Source: Trebouxia sp. TZW2008 (taxonomy: Eukaryota > Chlorophyta > Trebouxiophyceae > Trebouxiales > Trebouxiaceae). Taken from it: a stretch of 64,000 bases of DNA. Where the stretch lies: positions 44,245 to 108,244 of the forward strand of contig BDIU01000351.1 of the NCBI GenBank assembly GCA_002118135.1. Reading direction: 5' to 3'. This document shows positions 10,415 to 22,100 of this stretch, piece after piece (position 1 is the stretch's first letter; every line of letters begins with the position of its first letter). Made by a program: the position numbers and the translations under genes. The notes below the pieces were generated by a model, which was not told where the DNA came from, did not search any database, and worked only from the letters and a program-made list of their open reading frames with translations.

Positions 10415-13400
10415 TCAAAGCTTCCCCAAAGCAGCAATGAATCGGTCAATCTCATCTTCTGTATTGTAGTAGTGCACTGATGCTCTCAATGTTTTCTCGT
10501 CAAGGTTTCGCTTGGTGTAGTCAAGGAGAGTCCATTCAGCAGGAGCCACTGAAATGTTGATACCCATTTTGTTCAATGTAATCTTCACAGATTCTGGCTG
10601 CTTGCCTGCCTGCAACGATGTACATGTCAGCACGGTTTTGCACATGAAAATAAGACTGCGCAGCAAGTAATACAAGAAGAGAGTCTGTGCCATCAGGCGT
10701 CATAACAGGAGCTTCTGTGAGCAAGCAAGCAAACTGATGCAAAGCAAACACAATCTCAACCTCTTGCTGCTTGGCTGTGACTGTGCTTGGCAGCAAATGT
10801 GGCTTGTGGATGTGCATGCGCTACTTGTGCTCACTAGCAGTGCATGTGCTGTCTGGCAGTGGATGTCACTGGCAGTGAACAAACACTTTTGTGGTAGCCT
10901 TGGCACTCTGGGTTGCTGCATGAAACTTGAACCACACAAAGCGGCCCTATGATGTCTGACAAAGATGCCATGTACAAGAGACCTGCCTACATGTTGTTGA
11001 GTTGTGCATCATCTGCTTGTGTGAGATGGCATGTGACATGAACGCATTGCAGTGCAGCTACAAAGCAGTGAGGATCTCCAAGCTGGCAACGTGGCAAGAA
11101 ACCTGTCAACAACATTTGCCATGTTGTGTGTGATCTGCTTGAATTTGAAGGCTTGTGACAAAAAAACATCAGAAAGCAGCCGCAAGGCAGTGAGGTACTG
11201 ACCAGACTGAAGCTGCAAGAATCCTGTCAATATCATTTGCCATATTTTGTATGATCTGCTTGAATTTGAAGGCTTGTGACAAAACAGCATCAGAAAGCAG
11301 CCGCAAGGCTGAACAGACTGAAGCTAGCAATGGCGCAAGAAATCTGTCAACAGCATCATGTTGTGCATGATCTGCTTCTGTTTGATGGTATGTGGCAAAA
11401 AAAATTGTAAAAAGCAAGGTAGTGATGTACTCACCAGACTGAAGCTGACTATGCCACACAGAACACGCCCTGTATCATGTACTTGTGCTCCTGGAAGTGC
11501 TTGCAGCTTCTTCCTCAGGATGCCTGCCAGATGCTGTATGCGCTTCCATATGTTGTCGATTCCTAGACTCAAAACGTACTCTGCAGCCACCCCTAACCCG
11601 ACCTGCAGGACATCACCAACACAGCTATTGGCCACAGGGCACTTTTTCTGACAATGCTATAAAGTTGGTGACTTCCTGCTAAGATCTTGTGCTCCTTCTA
11701 TACAAATAACTATACAATATGTAGTGATTCATGTCTACAGGCCTATTGGCTACATTTCCAGTGCATCAGGGCATCTTGCACTTGGCAACAAGCAGCAACT
11801 TTGCATATCCATTGGCATAGAGAAAAACTCTACAGGCACAGAATGAACAAAGCTTATAACGCACAAACCTTGGCAGCAAAGCTCATCTCGTACACTTGGC
11901 GGTTGGATCCAGCTCGTACTCTGTCTCACCGGTCCAGACGCCCCCATGCACGTCCACTATGGCAGGTTCTCCTCCGCTCTGCAAAGCCTGCCTGTGCATG
12001 CAGACACAAGCCAATACATTAGAAAGAGAGAGAGAGAGTAATTTTACATGCTTCAGCTAGACAACAAGTCTAATCGCATGTGCCACAAGTGGCAAACTCT
12101 AATTCAATCAACTGAGTTGTGTGATTGTATCATTGTAAGTCATGAGCGACAACAAAAACAAACATTGGTACAATGACTGCATGTGTGGGCAAGTCACTAG
12201 TCCAGACGCTCCCATGCATATTGACCATGGCAGGTTCTCCTTCATTCTGCAAAGCCCGCCTACAACACAAATCAATACAATAACATTCTCACTGTGGAGA
12301 CAATGCAGTTGAGGCTCGGTTGCTGCATTCTCACCGTATCATCTCTTCTGGGAAAGAAAAGTTTGGTACCGGGACAAGTTCCTGAGGCACAACTGCAGTT
12401 GTTATACCAGAGTGTACTGATTACAGTGTTACAGGACATGTACTGTACCTACAAAGACGCTCAGAACAAGCCTGCTGGCGAGACAAGATTTGGGCCACAC
12501 AAACCCAGCGCACATGGTAAATGGTTTACTTAATGTCACTATTAGTGTGATGCAGTTGGAACAAACACCAAGACTTGGCAGTGCTTACCTGAAGGCATAC
12601 AAGAAGCCAGTACCCCGCGGTCCTCGCAAAAACTTTCTGCCAGTTGAAGTGAGGTAGGTACATTGCAGCGCTTGCACGTCTACAGCAATCTGGCCGACTG
12701 CCTGAGTTGCATCCAAGAGATAGGGAACGTTATGTTCACGTGCAATAGCGCCAATGTCAGCTGCATTGGAATACACTCTTCCTGCAACAACAGGCCAACA
12801 TCACAAGTTGTCTAGATTGCCTGTTTAGTCACAATGCAGCGCTTGCATGTCCACAGAAATCTGGCCGACGGCCTGAGTTGCTTGCAAAAGATGTGCTATG
12901 TTTGCGAGCAATAGCGCCAATGTCAGCTGCATTGCAATACACCTTTCCTGCAACAAAAGACAACCGTTACAAACAATACATGAGCTCTTGAGCACTAGCA
13001 TTCAGATCATCAAGTCTGTCTTTTGCCATGAAGACCCTGGCAGACATCAAGATCTTTTACACACTAGCTCATGAAGGCACAGCTTGCATGATGGCACACA
13101 AATTGGTGCATATAGCTGCCAAGCTGCGGACTGATGAGAATAGTGAAGCCCAAACTTGTCTAGATTGCCTGTTGCTTGACTTCAGATGAACTGGACACTG
13201 CCCTTGTGTTTCTTTTGTCATTTGTATGTCTTGGCTTCAGACCGGTTTATGCAAATGGCCTGATACATGATATGTGGTCCATTTTGAATCTGACTTTGGC
13301 ACCAGTTTCAGGTACCATCAGGCTTGAAGTTCAATCATCGAAGCGCGACACGCACTTCCCCTTGTCTTTCTAGGGAGGTATGAGGACTTGCAAGCAAGAT

Positions 13401-15422
13401 GAGGACCTCACCGCCCTCCATGCTCAATACAAATGGTCTAGGATAGCACAGGATCAGACTGGTTGGAGACAGTTGCTTACTCCAGTACATACCTAGCTGG
13501 GCCTGCTGAGCCTGTCTAGCACACGTCTAGCATGATGAAATGAATGAAAATGAAGCCAGATACGGTGGACAGTAGGCACTGATCAGAGCTTGTAGGGATA
13601 TAGGTGATGGCAATCAGGCTAGCTTGCGTGAACTTGATGTGACCAGTGTCAGAGACCATTGATGTGCAATACTCACTTTTGCTTCTCTTGCTAGAGAAAC
13701 AAATGTGACTTCTCTTTTTAACGCCACTCACTGTAAGGACAACGCAATCAGAAACAAATAACTGCACTCTGGCTGTCATGATACCCGTGCATACAGACAA
13801 TCTGATGTAAGGACAATTTTCTTGGAGACCAAAGCAGTCAATGTACAAAAAGTCACTGTATGAAAACTTGCAAGCAAGAGACAGTGGAAAGTGGGCACTG
13901 ACCAGAGCTAGTAGAGATGTAGGTGATGGCAATAAGGGCTGGCTTGCATGGACTGTCACCAAACGCCGAAAATCTTCCAGGTCGACATCCCCTTCTGCAT
14001 CCTCTTCAATGATCTCAACTTTCACCTGATGACATTTGCTTGCCTATGACATCAACAATCACAATCGTTACATTTGAAAGCAGCAATCCCGGCTGCCTCT
14101 TTAGACAGGGGCTTTCGCTAAGACGCCTCACGGCGTAGACTTTTCTTCTCTTTTTAACAGTCATAAAGGTACATGCTTTGTATTGAAACGCTGCCTTGAG
14201 TCACGATCTTGAAGTGAGTGCACAATGAGGTCACAGGCATGAACATTGATCTGCAGCTGAATGACATTTGAGGCAAAACGTACGGCACAGGCTCTGTATC
14301 GAATCCCTGCCTCTGAGAATCATGAAGTCACAATGAATGCACAATGAGGTCACAGGCATTTGATGATGACCTGCAGCTGAATGACATGCAAGCCACCCAA
14401 AAACGCAGCCTAGTCAAAAACATGTCAGATTAGGAGAGGCTGAAGGAATGTAGCAATGCAAACCAGCATTGCATGCATACTAGTGTACATGTATACTAGT
14501 GTATTTCTAGTTTGTTGAGATGAGTCCAACCTGCAAAAATGCTAGGAAGTTGGAACCGTATTCAGAAATGGAAGTCAAGATCCTATCTCCTGGCTTTAGA
14601 TTTAATCCTCCAAAGACCTGCACTGCGCATGAGGTTTGCTGTGCTAGACTTGAGCTACTGTTTGCCCTCCTGTTGGCACATGTTTCATCCCTCAAAGTGC
14701 ACGGTTGTTGACTAGTCAGCAAAATATGCGATGGTTAAGCAACACAAATGCCATTTATGCTACAGCTGCAACATGCTGTAGCAAACAAGTGTCTCAGATG
14801 CTAGGGAGGACTTGCTGCTGATCAGCTGTAATCGAGTGCCAACATCAAGTGCCAACATTCAGCATCAATGTTGAGACTCATTTGATGGGCACTCCACATG
14901 CAGCCAGAGCTAATGTGCCAAAGCTCAATGCGGTGAGCTTGATTTCCTATAGTAATAGCGGACCTGAAACCATGCAGTTGTAGAGCTTGTGACAATGGCA
15001 ATCTGATCTGGGTGGCAGTTGATGAGCTTTGCCAGCGCAACGTAAGGTCTTGCAGCAGCTTCTGATTGCTCTGCCAGTGCCTCATAGCTACGGTCGTCAA
15101 AAGGAGTCAGGCAGAAGCAGACCAGCATTCCGTTGCCAGCTGCTTCCGTGGAAGGCGTGCACAAGTTTTGGGGTTGCAAGAGCTCTCTCACCCTCCGATC
15201 CGTCCTTCAAGAGCGATGAAGTCGTGCTGGGCCTGAAGGACCTGTTGTGTCGGCAGGGCGCTGCCTGCACAGAAAGCGTCTCATCGTGCGCAGATCAGCC
15301 TATAAAGCAGGCTTGCGGTCAGCACAGGACCTCATTCTCGTCGCACCTGCGTTATTGAAGTGTAGTCTAGTTTCGGCAGCCGGTGTCTCACTGCGAACGT
15401 GCGCCCAATCAGGCGCAGACAT
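10415..15422 (-). CDS. Class V PLP-dependent aminotransferase (cysteine desulfurase/epimerase-like)
   Basis: Nine exons on the minus strand: 15422-15347, 15264-15192, 15087-14964, 14617-14531, 14025-13903, 12781-12589, 11991-11869, 11602-11435, 10609-10415; about 387 aa. Family landmarks in order: [62 protein letters not shown], then [17 protein letters not shown] with the PLP-binding Lys, [27 protein letters not shown], and [17 protein letters not shown] near the end. Exons 14025-13903 and 11991-11869 each lack one base (after ...VTVHA, and after ...YELDP), both at short A or C runs; restoring one base fixes both frames and both splice phases. This favours sequencing error over a pseudogene. 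An upstream in-frame ATG at 15536 would add 38 residues, possibly an organelle targeting peptide. The substrate is not predictable; it belongs to the isopenicillin-epimerase-like/desulfurase-like branch rather than to proven NifS. Confidence 0.85.
10668..10735 (-). repeat. Dispersed repeat B, copy 1
   Basis: Contains, on the minus strand, GCTCCTGTTATGACGCC followed by CACAGACTCTCTTCTTG. The same core occurs at 14087, 48690, 50036 and 50300. It lies in the intron before the last aminotransferase exon. Confidence 0.5.
10995..11445 (-). repeat. Tandem array of an exon end, donor and intron start, period about 120 bp
   Basis: Roughly four diverged units share GATCTGCTTGAATTTGAAGG, GTGACAAAA, CATCAGAAAGCAGCCGCAAGG and CCAGACTGAAGCT. 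The unit nearest 11435 contains the true end of exon 11602-11435 and its GTGAGT donor. Other units carry GTCAGT-like or weaker versions, so the array multiplies a splice donor with its flank. Confidence 0.6.
12190..12256 (-). repeat. Partial extra copy of aminotransferase exon 11991-11869
   Basis: Minus-strand translation [20 protein letters not shown] matches [20 protein letters not shown] of the used exon and follows an acceptor-like TTGTAG. It stops matching after about 65 bp, and the rest of the exon is absent. It sits 5' of the used copy. Confidence 0.65.
12828..12957 (-). repeat. Degenerate extra copy of aminotransferase exon 12781-12589
   Basis: Starts after TTGCAG with [17 protein letters not shown], parallel to [17 protein letters not shown] of the used exon. 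It then shifts frame where the used copy reads [12 protein letters not shown], and breaks off before the PLP lysine. Confidence 0.7.
13455..13547 (+). repeat. SINE-like dispersed repeat A, copy 1
   Basis: Shares GACTGGTTGGAGACAGTTGC, then ACCTAGCTGGGCCTGCTGAG and a tail of ATGA-type repeats, with 48243-48335 (same strand) and 26205-26312 (opposite strand). The 3' tail of short repeats suggests a SINE-type element. Confidence 0.5.
13556..13642 (-). repeat. Degenerate extra copy of aminotransferase exon 14025-13903 (3' half)
   Basis: Encodes [13 protein letters not shown], parallel to [13 protein letters not shown] of the used copy. Its donor is destroyed: TCTGATCAG where the used copy has TCTG|GTCAG. 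It lies about 320 bp downstream of the used copy. Confidence 0.65.
13725..13860 (+). repeat. pogo/Tigger-like terminal repeat fragment, copy 1
   Basis: Contains CACTGTAAGGACAA and, about 95 bp later, TGTAAGGACAATTTTCTTGG then GACCAAAGCAGTC. The same ordered blocks occur at 45232-45400, and inverted at 4735-4865. Repeated TAAGGACA words at element ends recall pogo/Tigger DNA transposons, so this is probably a non-autonomous copy. Confidence 0.4.
14087..14160 (+). repeat. Dispersed repeat B, copy 2
   Basis: CCGGCTGCCTCTTTAGACAG, then AAGACGCCTCACGGCGTAGA and a CTTTTCTTCTCTTTTT tract. It is collinear with 50036-50118, including the short GCC...GGC hairpin and the terminal T-rich run. Confidence 0.55.
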
Positions 15423-16196
15423 GCTCAAGGCTTTTCTCGACAGGCTTTGCGCACGGTTATTCGCGACCACGCGAGGCACAGCGCAGCGGCTTGGGAAGCC
15501 CCCGCCATCTTTCTCACGAGCTCGATATCCTGTCACCTACTTAGTCATAGTTACTCATGGCCTTAATAGAGATTACTTAGTCATGATATGCCCTCTGGCA
15601 TTTCTCTGCGCGTTGCTCATCCTGCTTGCTTGCTCTTCACGATCGCCTGTCGAGACTGGTTTGGGCTGCTTCTAGCAAATACAGTGACACGTTGTTCAGG
15701 CTGTAAGGCATCATCATGCATGTGCACTAACCAGCAAAAAGTTGAAGAAACACAAAAAGGCTGCGACCGTCAGCATAATGCATGCTATTCTCGACTTAGT
15801 AAACTAACCCTGCATTCAGCAATGCACCTTTTGCGGTCCTTGTCAAGTTGGCGGATGCCAATGCCCGCATCGGTCATGTGTCACTGACGACGTCATGGTC
15901 GTCGTTGTGGTGGCAGTAGTAATGAGCTGCCTTTCAAGTACGGCACCATGAGATGAATATGAGAGCAGATAGATATTGCACTGGGAATGGCGATGGTAAT
16001 GACCAAGACATCCAAGCATGTGATGGGCATGCTGAATCGCATCGCTGACATGACATATAAACGTGCAGGCGAGCTGTTATAGCATACTGGCAGAAACGTA
16101 GTCGTGCCCAATGAAAGGCAATGTGCCCAAGAAGCGCATTGCATATAGCTAAGGTCAACTCAAAAGAAAGAGCGAAAAAATCAATGTATAAAAGCG
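15423..16196. other. Intergenic region between MRL1 3' end and the class V enzyme 5' end
   Basis: Both flanking genes run on the minus strand. The part next to the class V gene (about 15170-15560) is CpG-rich and probably its promoter and 5' end. The rest, up to the MRL1 stop at 16197, should hold the MRL1 3' UTR; no gene is evident. Confidence 0.4.
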
Positions 16197-19100
16197 TCAC
16201 TCATCAAAATTGATGTGCCCTCGGTTTCGTACGTTTGCTTGCATGTCATTCCAAAGAATGGGTTTGGCCCTGTTTGGCTGTTTGCTCTGTGCCTTTGGGG
16301 TTTTTTTCCTCATTACTGGTCTTGAAGAAGCACCGCTGCGGAATTGCTGCCGCTGACTTACGATAGACTGTCCAATCCATTGTTGCTGCTGCATGGGGGA
16401 CTGTGACCGCACGTTGCCTGCAGCTCTGCAACATGCCAAACATGTAAATCAGTTTTTTGAGGCATGAATGCTTGGATGCTGCTACAATAGGTGATCTCGG
16501 CGGTTGCCGGAAGGTGGCTCGTCAGTGCCATTATGGGAATCGGCTTTCAGATCACCAAATAAGTAAACATGCAAGTCGACACTGTGCATGGCAACGCTTG
16601 CTGAAGACACCCAGTGGACCAGTATGCATAAGACCACCGCCTGCAGCAGTGTTGCCTGAAAGCTCAACAGGAATGCAATGCTCTGGATAACAAGATTAAG
16701 CAGGCTCAGCCAGGAATGTCATTGTGACTTTGGTATTTTGCTGCATGCATACGGTTGCTATATAACTGTGGTCCCTGAACTGCCGAGTGCAGCACCATAG
16801 CTCTGCAGGCTGCAAATGATCCAAAAATGAGTGATTTGAGACATAGTCTTGGCTTCTTTGAAGGATACACCTGACAGCTCAGAAAGCTTCAACACAGTCT
16901 CAGCTGCCGACAGCCTCAGAGCCACTTGGCTCACAAGCTGTGGCATACACTCACTTGCAGATTTTGTCACAGGACATCAACAAGCATACACCTGATGCAG
17001 GCCATCAAACACAGCATCAGCTGGGAGTCTTACTTGTTGGTGCTGTGCAGCCATTTTGCAATGTTCTTGGGCAGGAGTGTCAGCTTGCCCAGCTTTGGGT
17101 CCTCCTTGGTCCATAATCTTAAGCGCCTCAACATGGCAACCACACCCAAAGCTGTCTTGTCCTTGAAAGCACCCATAGACGCACAAGGCCGCTTGTCACT
17201 ATGGACCGCAGCTGAAGTGAAGAGGAACGGGCTTGCAGCAGCAAGGTTGGCTGACAGCGGCTGCTGCAGGAAGGCCTCTTGCTCTTCTTCATCATCTGAC
17301 GCTGTACTATGCCGTCCTTGATCCCTGCACATGCATCCATTCATTCATTCATGATGGATTAGGACAGCGATATGTTTTGCAAGGCGTCGACGGTTTTGAT
17401 GTTTGTAAGATGAAGCGTGCGAGAAATGACTTTGCACGAAACAAAGCATTTGCAGCTCTGTTGATGCCTGAACTGGACAGCTTGCAGCCTCAGGCGGCAA
17501 CAGCAGAGGTCAGCAATGATGGTGCGGCAGCTGTGCATAGTAGTGCTCAGGAGACAGGGCAACTTCTTGGCTTGCTTAGCAGTGTGAAGCGCTACAGCAA
17601 ACCTGCAGCACAACAAACAAGCAGGAGGCGCACCTGCTGACATCATAAATCAGTCAACTGCTACTGTCAAAAAGACCCTATAGGGCGTCGTACAGATAAT
17701 GTCAAGAGAGTCAATCTATGATGTTGAGATGCATCAGAGGGTCACAAATTGCTTGAAGCGTTGGCAAGGTATTTTACACAGTGTGCAGTTCTCAAATCGT
17801 TTGTACATGCAACATGATACAATGACCAGTCAGTATTGCAAAAAGCTGCTCAAAGAATTTTTTTTTGATAGACTTTGCTCAATACGAAATAGCAGGCTGT
17901 GAAGCCCACCTGATTTTGGACTTAGGGGAGTCTTGAGCATAGCTCGGGAAGTAGACTTGTCCTCGGTCAAACGGCTGAACCAGAATAGTGATGGCATGAG
18001 GTCCAGTAGGAGTGGCCCTGCATGTAGCAATTCATATTGATGGTAATAATAGTATGTTACACGTTCCAGCAAATGTGCTGTCAATGTGTGGCCAAAGTCC
18101 TGTCTTGCCAGGCTAGTTTGTAGCAATTGACACTAAGCTAAAGCCACTCACAAAATAAGCAGTAATGTTGATGTCGTCACAAAATGGTATCACAGCTCAC
18201 ATCAACTGTGTGCACTGGTACGAAGCCACTTTCTGTAGCCCAATCTGTGGTCCGAAGGCAAATATGGCAACACGCGCAAGTCTCCTGTGTGCTGTAAGAT
18301 GACTTGCTCAAGCTTCACGCAAAAGTCACAGACTGTCAGATTGGTCTACATGCCAACTGCACAGTGCGACTTGGCTTGTACAACTGTATCTGCGTGTGCA
18401 GACTGAAGACAGGACATGATGAAGATTATCCCTGAAACAGCATGAGCACTGGCTGCCTTCAACCACAGTCACAGGACAGACACTTGACAGCGTATGAGAT
18501 GCATCAGCATAGGGCAATTGCCTGTGACCCAAGCTTGCGGTAGCAAAATTGTCTATGATGCAGTGATCAACACCCATGGCAAAAGAGTCTTACGTTTGCG
18601 ACGCCCTTTTCAGGACAGTCATCATGGCCAGCACATACACTTCTGCCACCGAAGGCGGCATCTGCCGCAGATCCACAATGCAAGGCCCATCCAGCCTGCA
18701 TCAACATCCAAGTTTGAGCTTCACACGGGAAAATTATATCTGGCACTGAAGGCGGCATCTGCCGCAGGTCCACAATGCAAGGCCCATCCAGCCTGCATCA
18801 ATATCAACGTTTATGCTGCAACAGGCAAAATACAATTCTGCCACTGAAGGCAGCATCTGCTGCAGATTTCACAATGCAAGGCCCATCCAGCCTGCATCAA
18901 CATCCAAGTTTAAGCTGCAACAGGCAAAAATACCTCTGCCCCTGACATTGCGTGCTGAAGCGTTGAGCGACTATCATGAAAGGGGGCACAACACCAAGGG
19001 CAACAGATTCCTCAAGGATGCTAATGGCTGCTGAGTCAAAGCAGTATTGTTTTCAGGCAACTCACACCATCACAGTACACCTCAAGACATGACCTGCGCT

Positions 19101-22100
19101 GTGCATAGTGATAGCTGCCATTACAAAGTGATGCCACAATAAGACAGTGCTGGACAACACAGGAGTATGCAAGCACAACAGCAGACCTGAAGGGGGGCAC
19201 AACACCAAGGGCAACAGCCTCCTCAAGGATGCTGATGGCTGCTGGATCAAAGGCAATGTCCTGCCCTTGTTCGCCAAGCTCAGCCACTTGGTCTTGCCCA
19301 CTGGAGATGGGATTGCTCTGCACACATCAATGCACATCAAAATTGGGTTCCAAACGCTTCACAAGATGTAGAGATATATTCAGCCAGTTGACCAGACCCA
19401 CTGGACACCCAAACGGAGTGGTAGTCCACTTATGAAATGCAGAAGTACGCTCAGCTACTTGATCTTGCCCACCCAAGATAGGATTGCTTTGCACATCAAG
19501 TTAGAACATGCTCACTTCGCGAGATGTAAAGGCACGATCAGCCATCTGACCTTGCCCAATGCAGATGGGGTTGCTCTGCAGATCCATTCACATCAAATTG
19601 AATGTCAGTCAATTTGTGAGTTGCAGAAGTATGCTCAGCCATCTGATCTTGCCCACCCAAGATGGGATTGCTCTGCACAAAAAGCACATGAACATTGGAT
19701 TCTAATCACTTCGTGAGAGTCACAGCCACGCTCAGCCATTTGACCTTGCTGAGTGAGTGTACGATTGCTCTGCATGTTCATGCACATCAACTTTGATCAA
19801 GCTCGCTGCATGGGATGCAGAGGTATGCTCAGCCACATGACTTTGCCTGCTGGGCGTGAAATTGCTCTGCACATCCATGCACATTGATTGTGCCCACTCC
19901 ACAAAGTGCAAAGGCTTGCAGTACCCTCACAGCTTGCTGCTTGCATATGTGCAAATTGCAATGCACGCGCTTCAGCAAGTGAAGTCTGGCATAGCTTGAC
20001 GCCAAGCCCGATGGCAACAGCAAACATGGGGAATCACCATGTGCGCATTTCAGCAATATATTTGGACACAGCGGGTTGCCAGAGAGACCATGCCAACTCA
20101 CAGCACAGCTCAACTAACAGGCAGATGTGAGTGTGTGGCAACTATGTCGTAATAAATGCGGTGAACAAAAGGTGACAAATACCAGGCTGCCCATGACTCA
20201 CAATTGCAGCCACTACCTGCAACACCCTCCTTATTCTGAACGGTGCTTTACACTACGATAGAACAATAGGTGCACTTTGTACCTTAAATGGTAGGCTGCC
20301 TGAGAATCCGCCTGATGCTATGGCAGGTATGTAAGGTAGCCTCAAGCAGGCCAGCACCCTGTCCAGGGTCTTCAGGGAGGGTTTCAGCCCAGACATCAGG
20401 GCTTGTCGGTACACTTGCATTGCTTGCGACACCCAGTTCACATTCTCAGGCAGCTCCAAGTACTCAGTCTTGCCAGACAACACCTGAACGCAGTCATGGG
20501 CACTGCATGTTGGCAATCCTCACCAGCCGTGTTGACAGGAACTTACAGCAATGCATTGGCAGCACATGATTGACTTGATGCAAGAGAGCGTGAGCTCAGG
20601 GCTTGTCTGTACACTTGCATTGCTTGCGACGCCCAGTTCACACTGTCAGGCAGCTCCAAGTACTCAGTCTTGCCAGACAACATCTGAACGCAGTCATGGG
20701 CACCGCTTGTTGCATGTTGCCTGCAGATGGTTTGTATGATTCTTTTGCCAGCAGTCTTGAACAATGCATGAGCGTGTGCTTTAATACAACATGAAGAACA
20801 TGATTCATTGTGTTGCCAGGCAGTTTGAACGTGCAGACATTGGCCTTTCTCTGACCACAAAGCTCAGCAGATGTACTAACCTGCTGACAGGCAAAGGATG
20901 ATGCCATTTGCAATTGACATAAATTCCACAACCCAATGCAATGGAGGTGTGCATGACCATGCAGCATGCAAGCATGTTGCTGTCCTAGAAGGTCAGATGC
21001 GCCTGGCATTTGGCACTACGACAGAAACTTGTGGTGGGCAGCAGACGCATCTGAATATTGACATGTCACTCAGCCTCACATCAAAGAGCTGTATGTTGAT
21101 CAACAGGCGTTTTTGCGGCTATAAGCTGACCCGCAACAGCCTGGTGTCAGCAGGTGACGTCTGCTGAGGCATTGGCTGCTTACTTGCAGCAGCAGTTGGA
21201 CACAATACTCCATGACAGACATGAAGTTTGACATGGCTATCAGCTGACAGGTGTAATTGCTGCATAGGCAACCCAAAACGGACCTGCAAGACCCTGGTGT
21301 GTCAGCAGGCAACGTCTCCCCAGGCATGTGCTGCATGTTTGCAGCAGCAGTTGGAAGACACAGCACTCCATGACAGACATGGAATTTGACACGGCTATCA
21401 ACTGACACATGTAAGTGATGTATAGGCAATCCAAAATTGACCTGAAAGAGCCTGGTGTCAGCAGGCGATATCTCCCCAGGCGTGTGCTGCTTGTTTACAG
21501 CAGCAGTTGGGAGACACAGCACTCCAATACAACATGACTGACACTAACTTCTGCTATCAGCTGACAGATGCAAGTGATGTATAGGCACAGCAGAACTGAC
21601 CTGCAAAAGCCTGGTCTCAGCAGGCGATATCTCCCCAGGCGTGCGCTGCTTGTTTGCAGCAGCAGTTGGAAGACACAGTGCTCCGTGATAGACATGGAAT
21701 CTGACGCGACTAACAGCTGACAGATGCAAGTGATGTATAGGCAACACAAAACTGACCTGCAACAGCCTGGTATCAGCAGGCGAGGTCTCTCCAGGCATAT
21801 GCTGCTTGTTTGCAGCAGCAGTTGGAGGGTAGCCGCCAGGATACCATTCCTCTCTAAGTCTGTTGTAACACAGTCTGAGGAGGATGAAGCATAGGGTGCC
21901 ATCAAGGGGCACCCTTCTCTGCTGCATCACCCTGCACACCAACAGAACAGCAGTGAGAAAACCAAAGTACCATTCCTCTCTTGATCTGTCATGACAAAGT
22001 CTGAGGCGATTGAAGCATAGGGTGACATCAAGGGCGACCTTTCTCTACTGCATCATCCTGTACACCGACTGAATGACAGTCAGGCACACCAAGCATGGAT

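Noticed and set aside
11869..14025. Ultra-short introns (17 nt) to explain frame changes in the class V gene
   Set aside because: GT...AG pairs can be found, but one missing base in a homopolymer explains each break and also restores the splice phase at the next junction.
16758..16970. Minus-strand frame SECMPQLVSQVALRLSAAE as an extra MRL1 exon
   Set aside because: Exon 17324-17034 joins 16425-16197 directly in phase 2, and this block has no acceptor/donor pair of the right phase.
17410..17640. Open plus-strand frame of 76 codons (MKRARNDFARNKAF...)
   Set aside because: It lies inside an MRL1 intron on the opposite strand, has no family match and no neighbouring exon; the MRL1 exons on both sides splice in phase without it.
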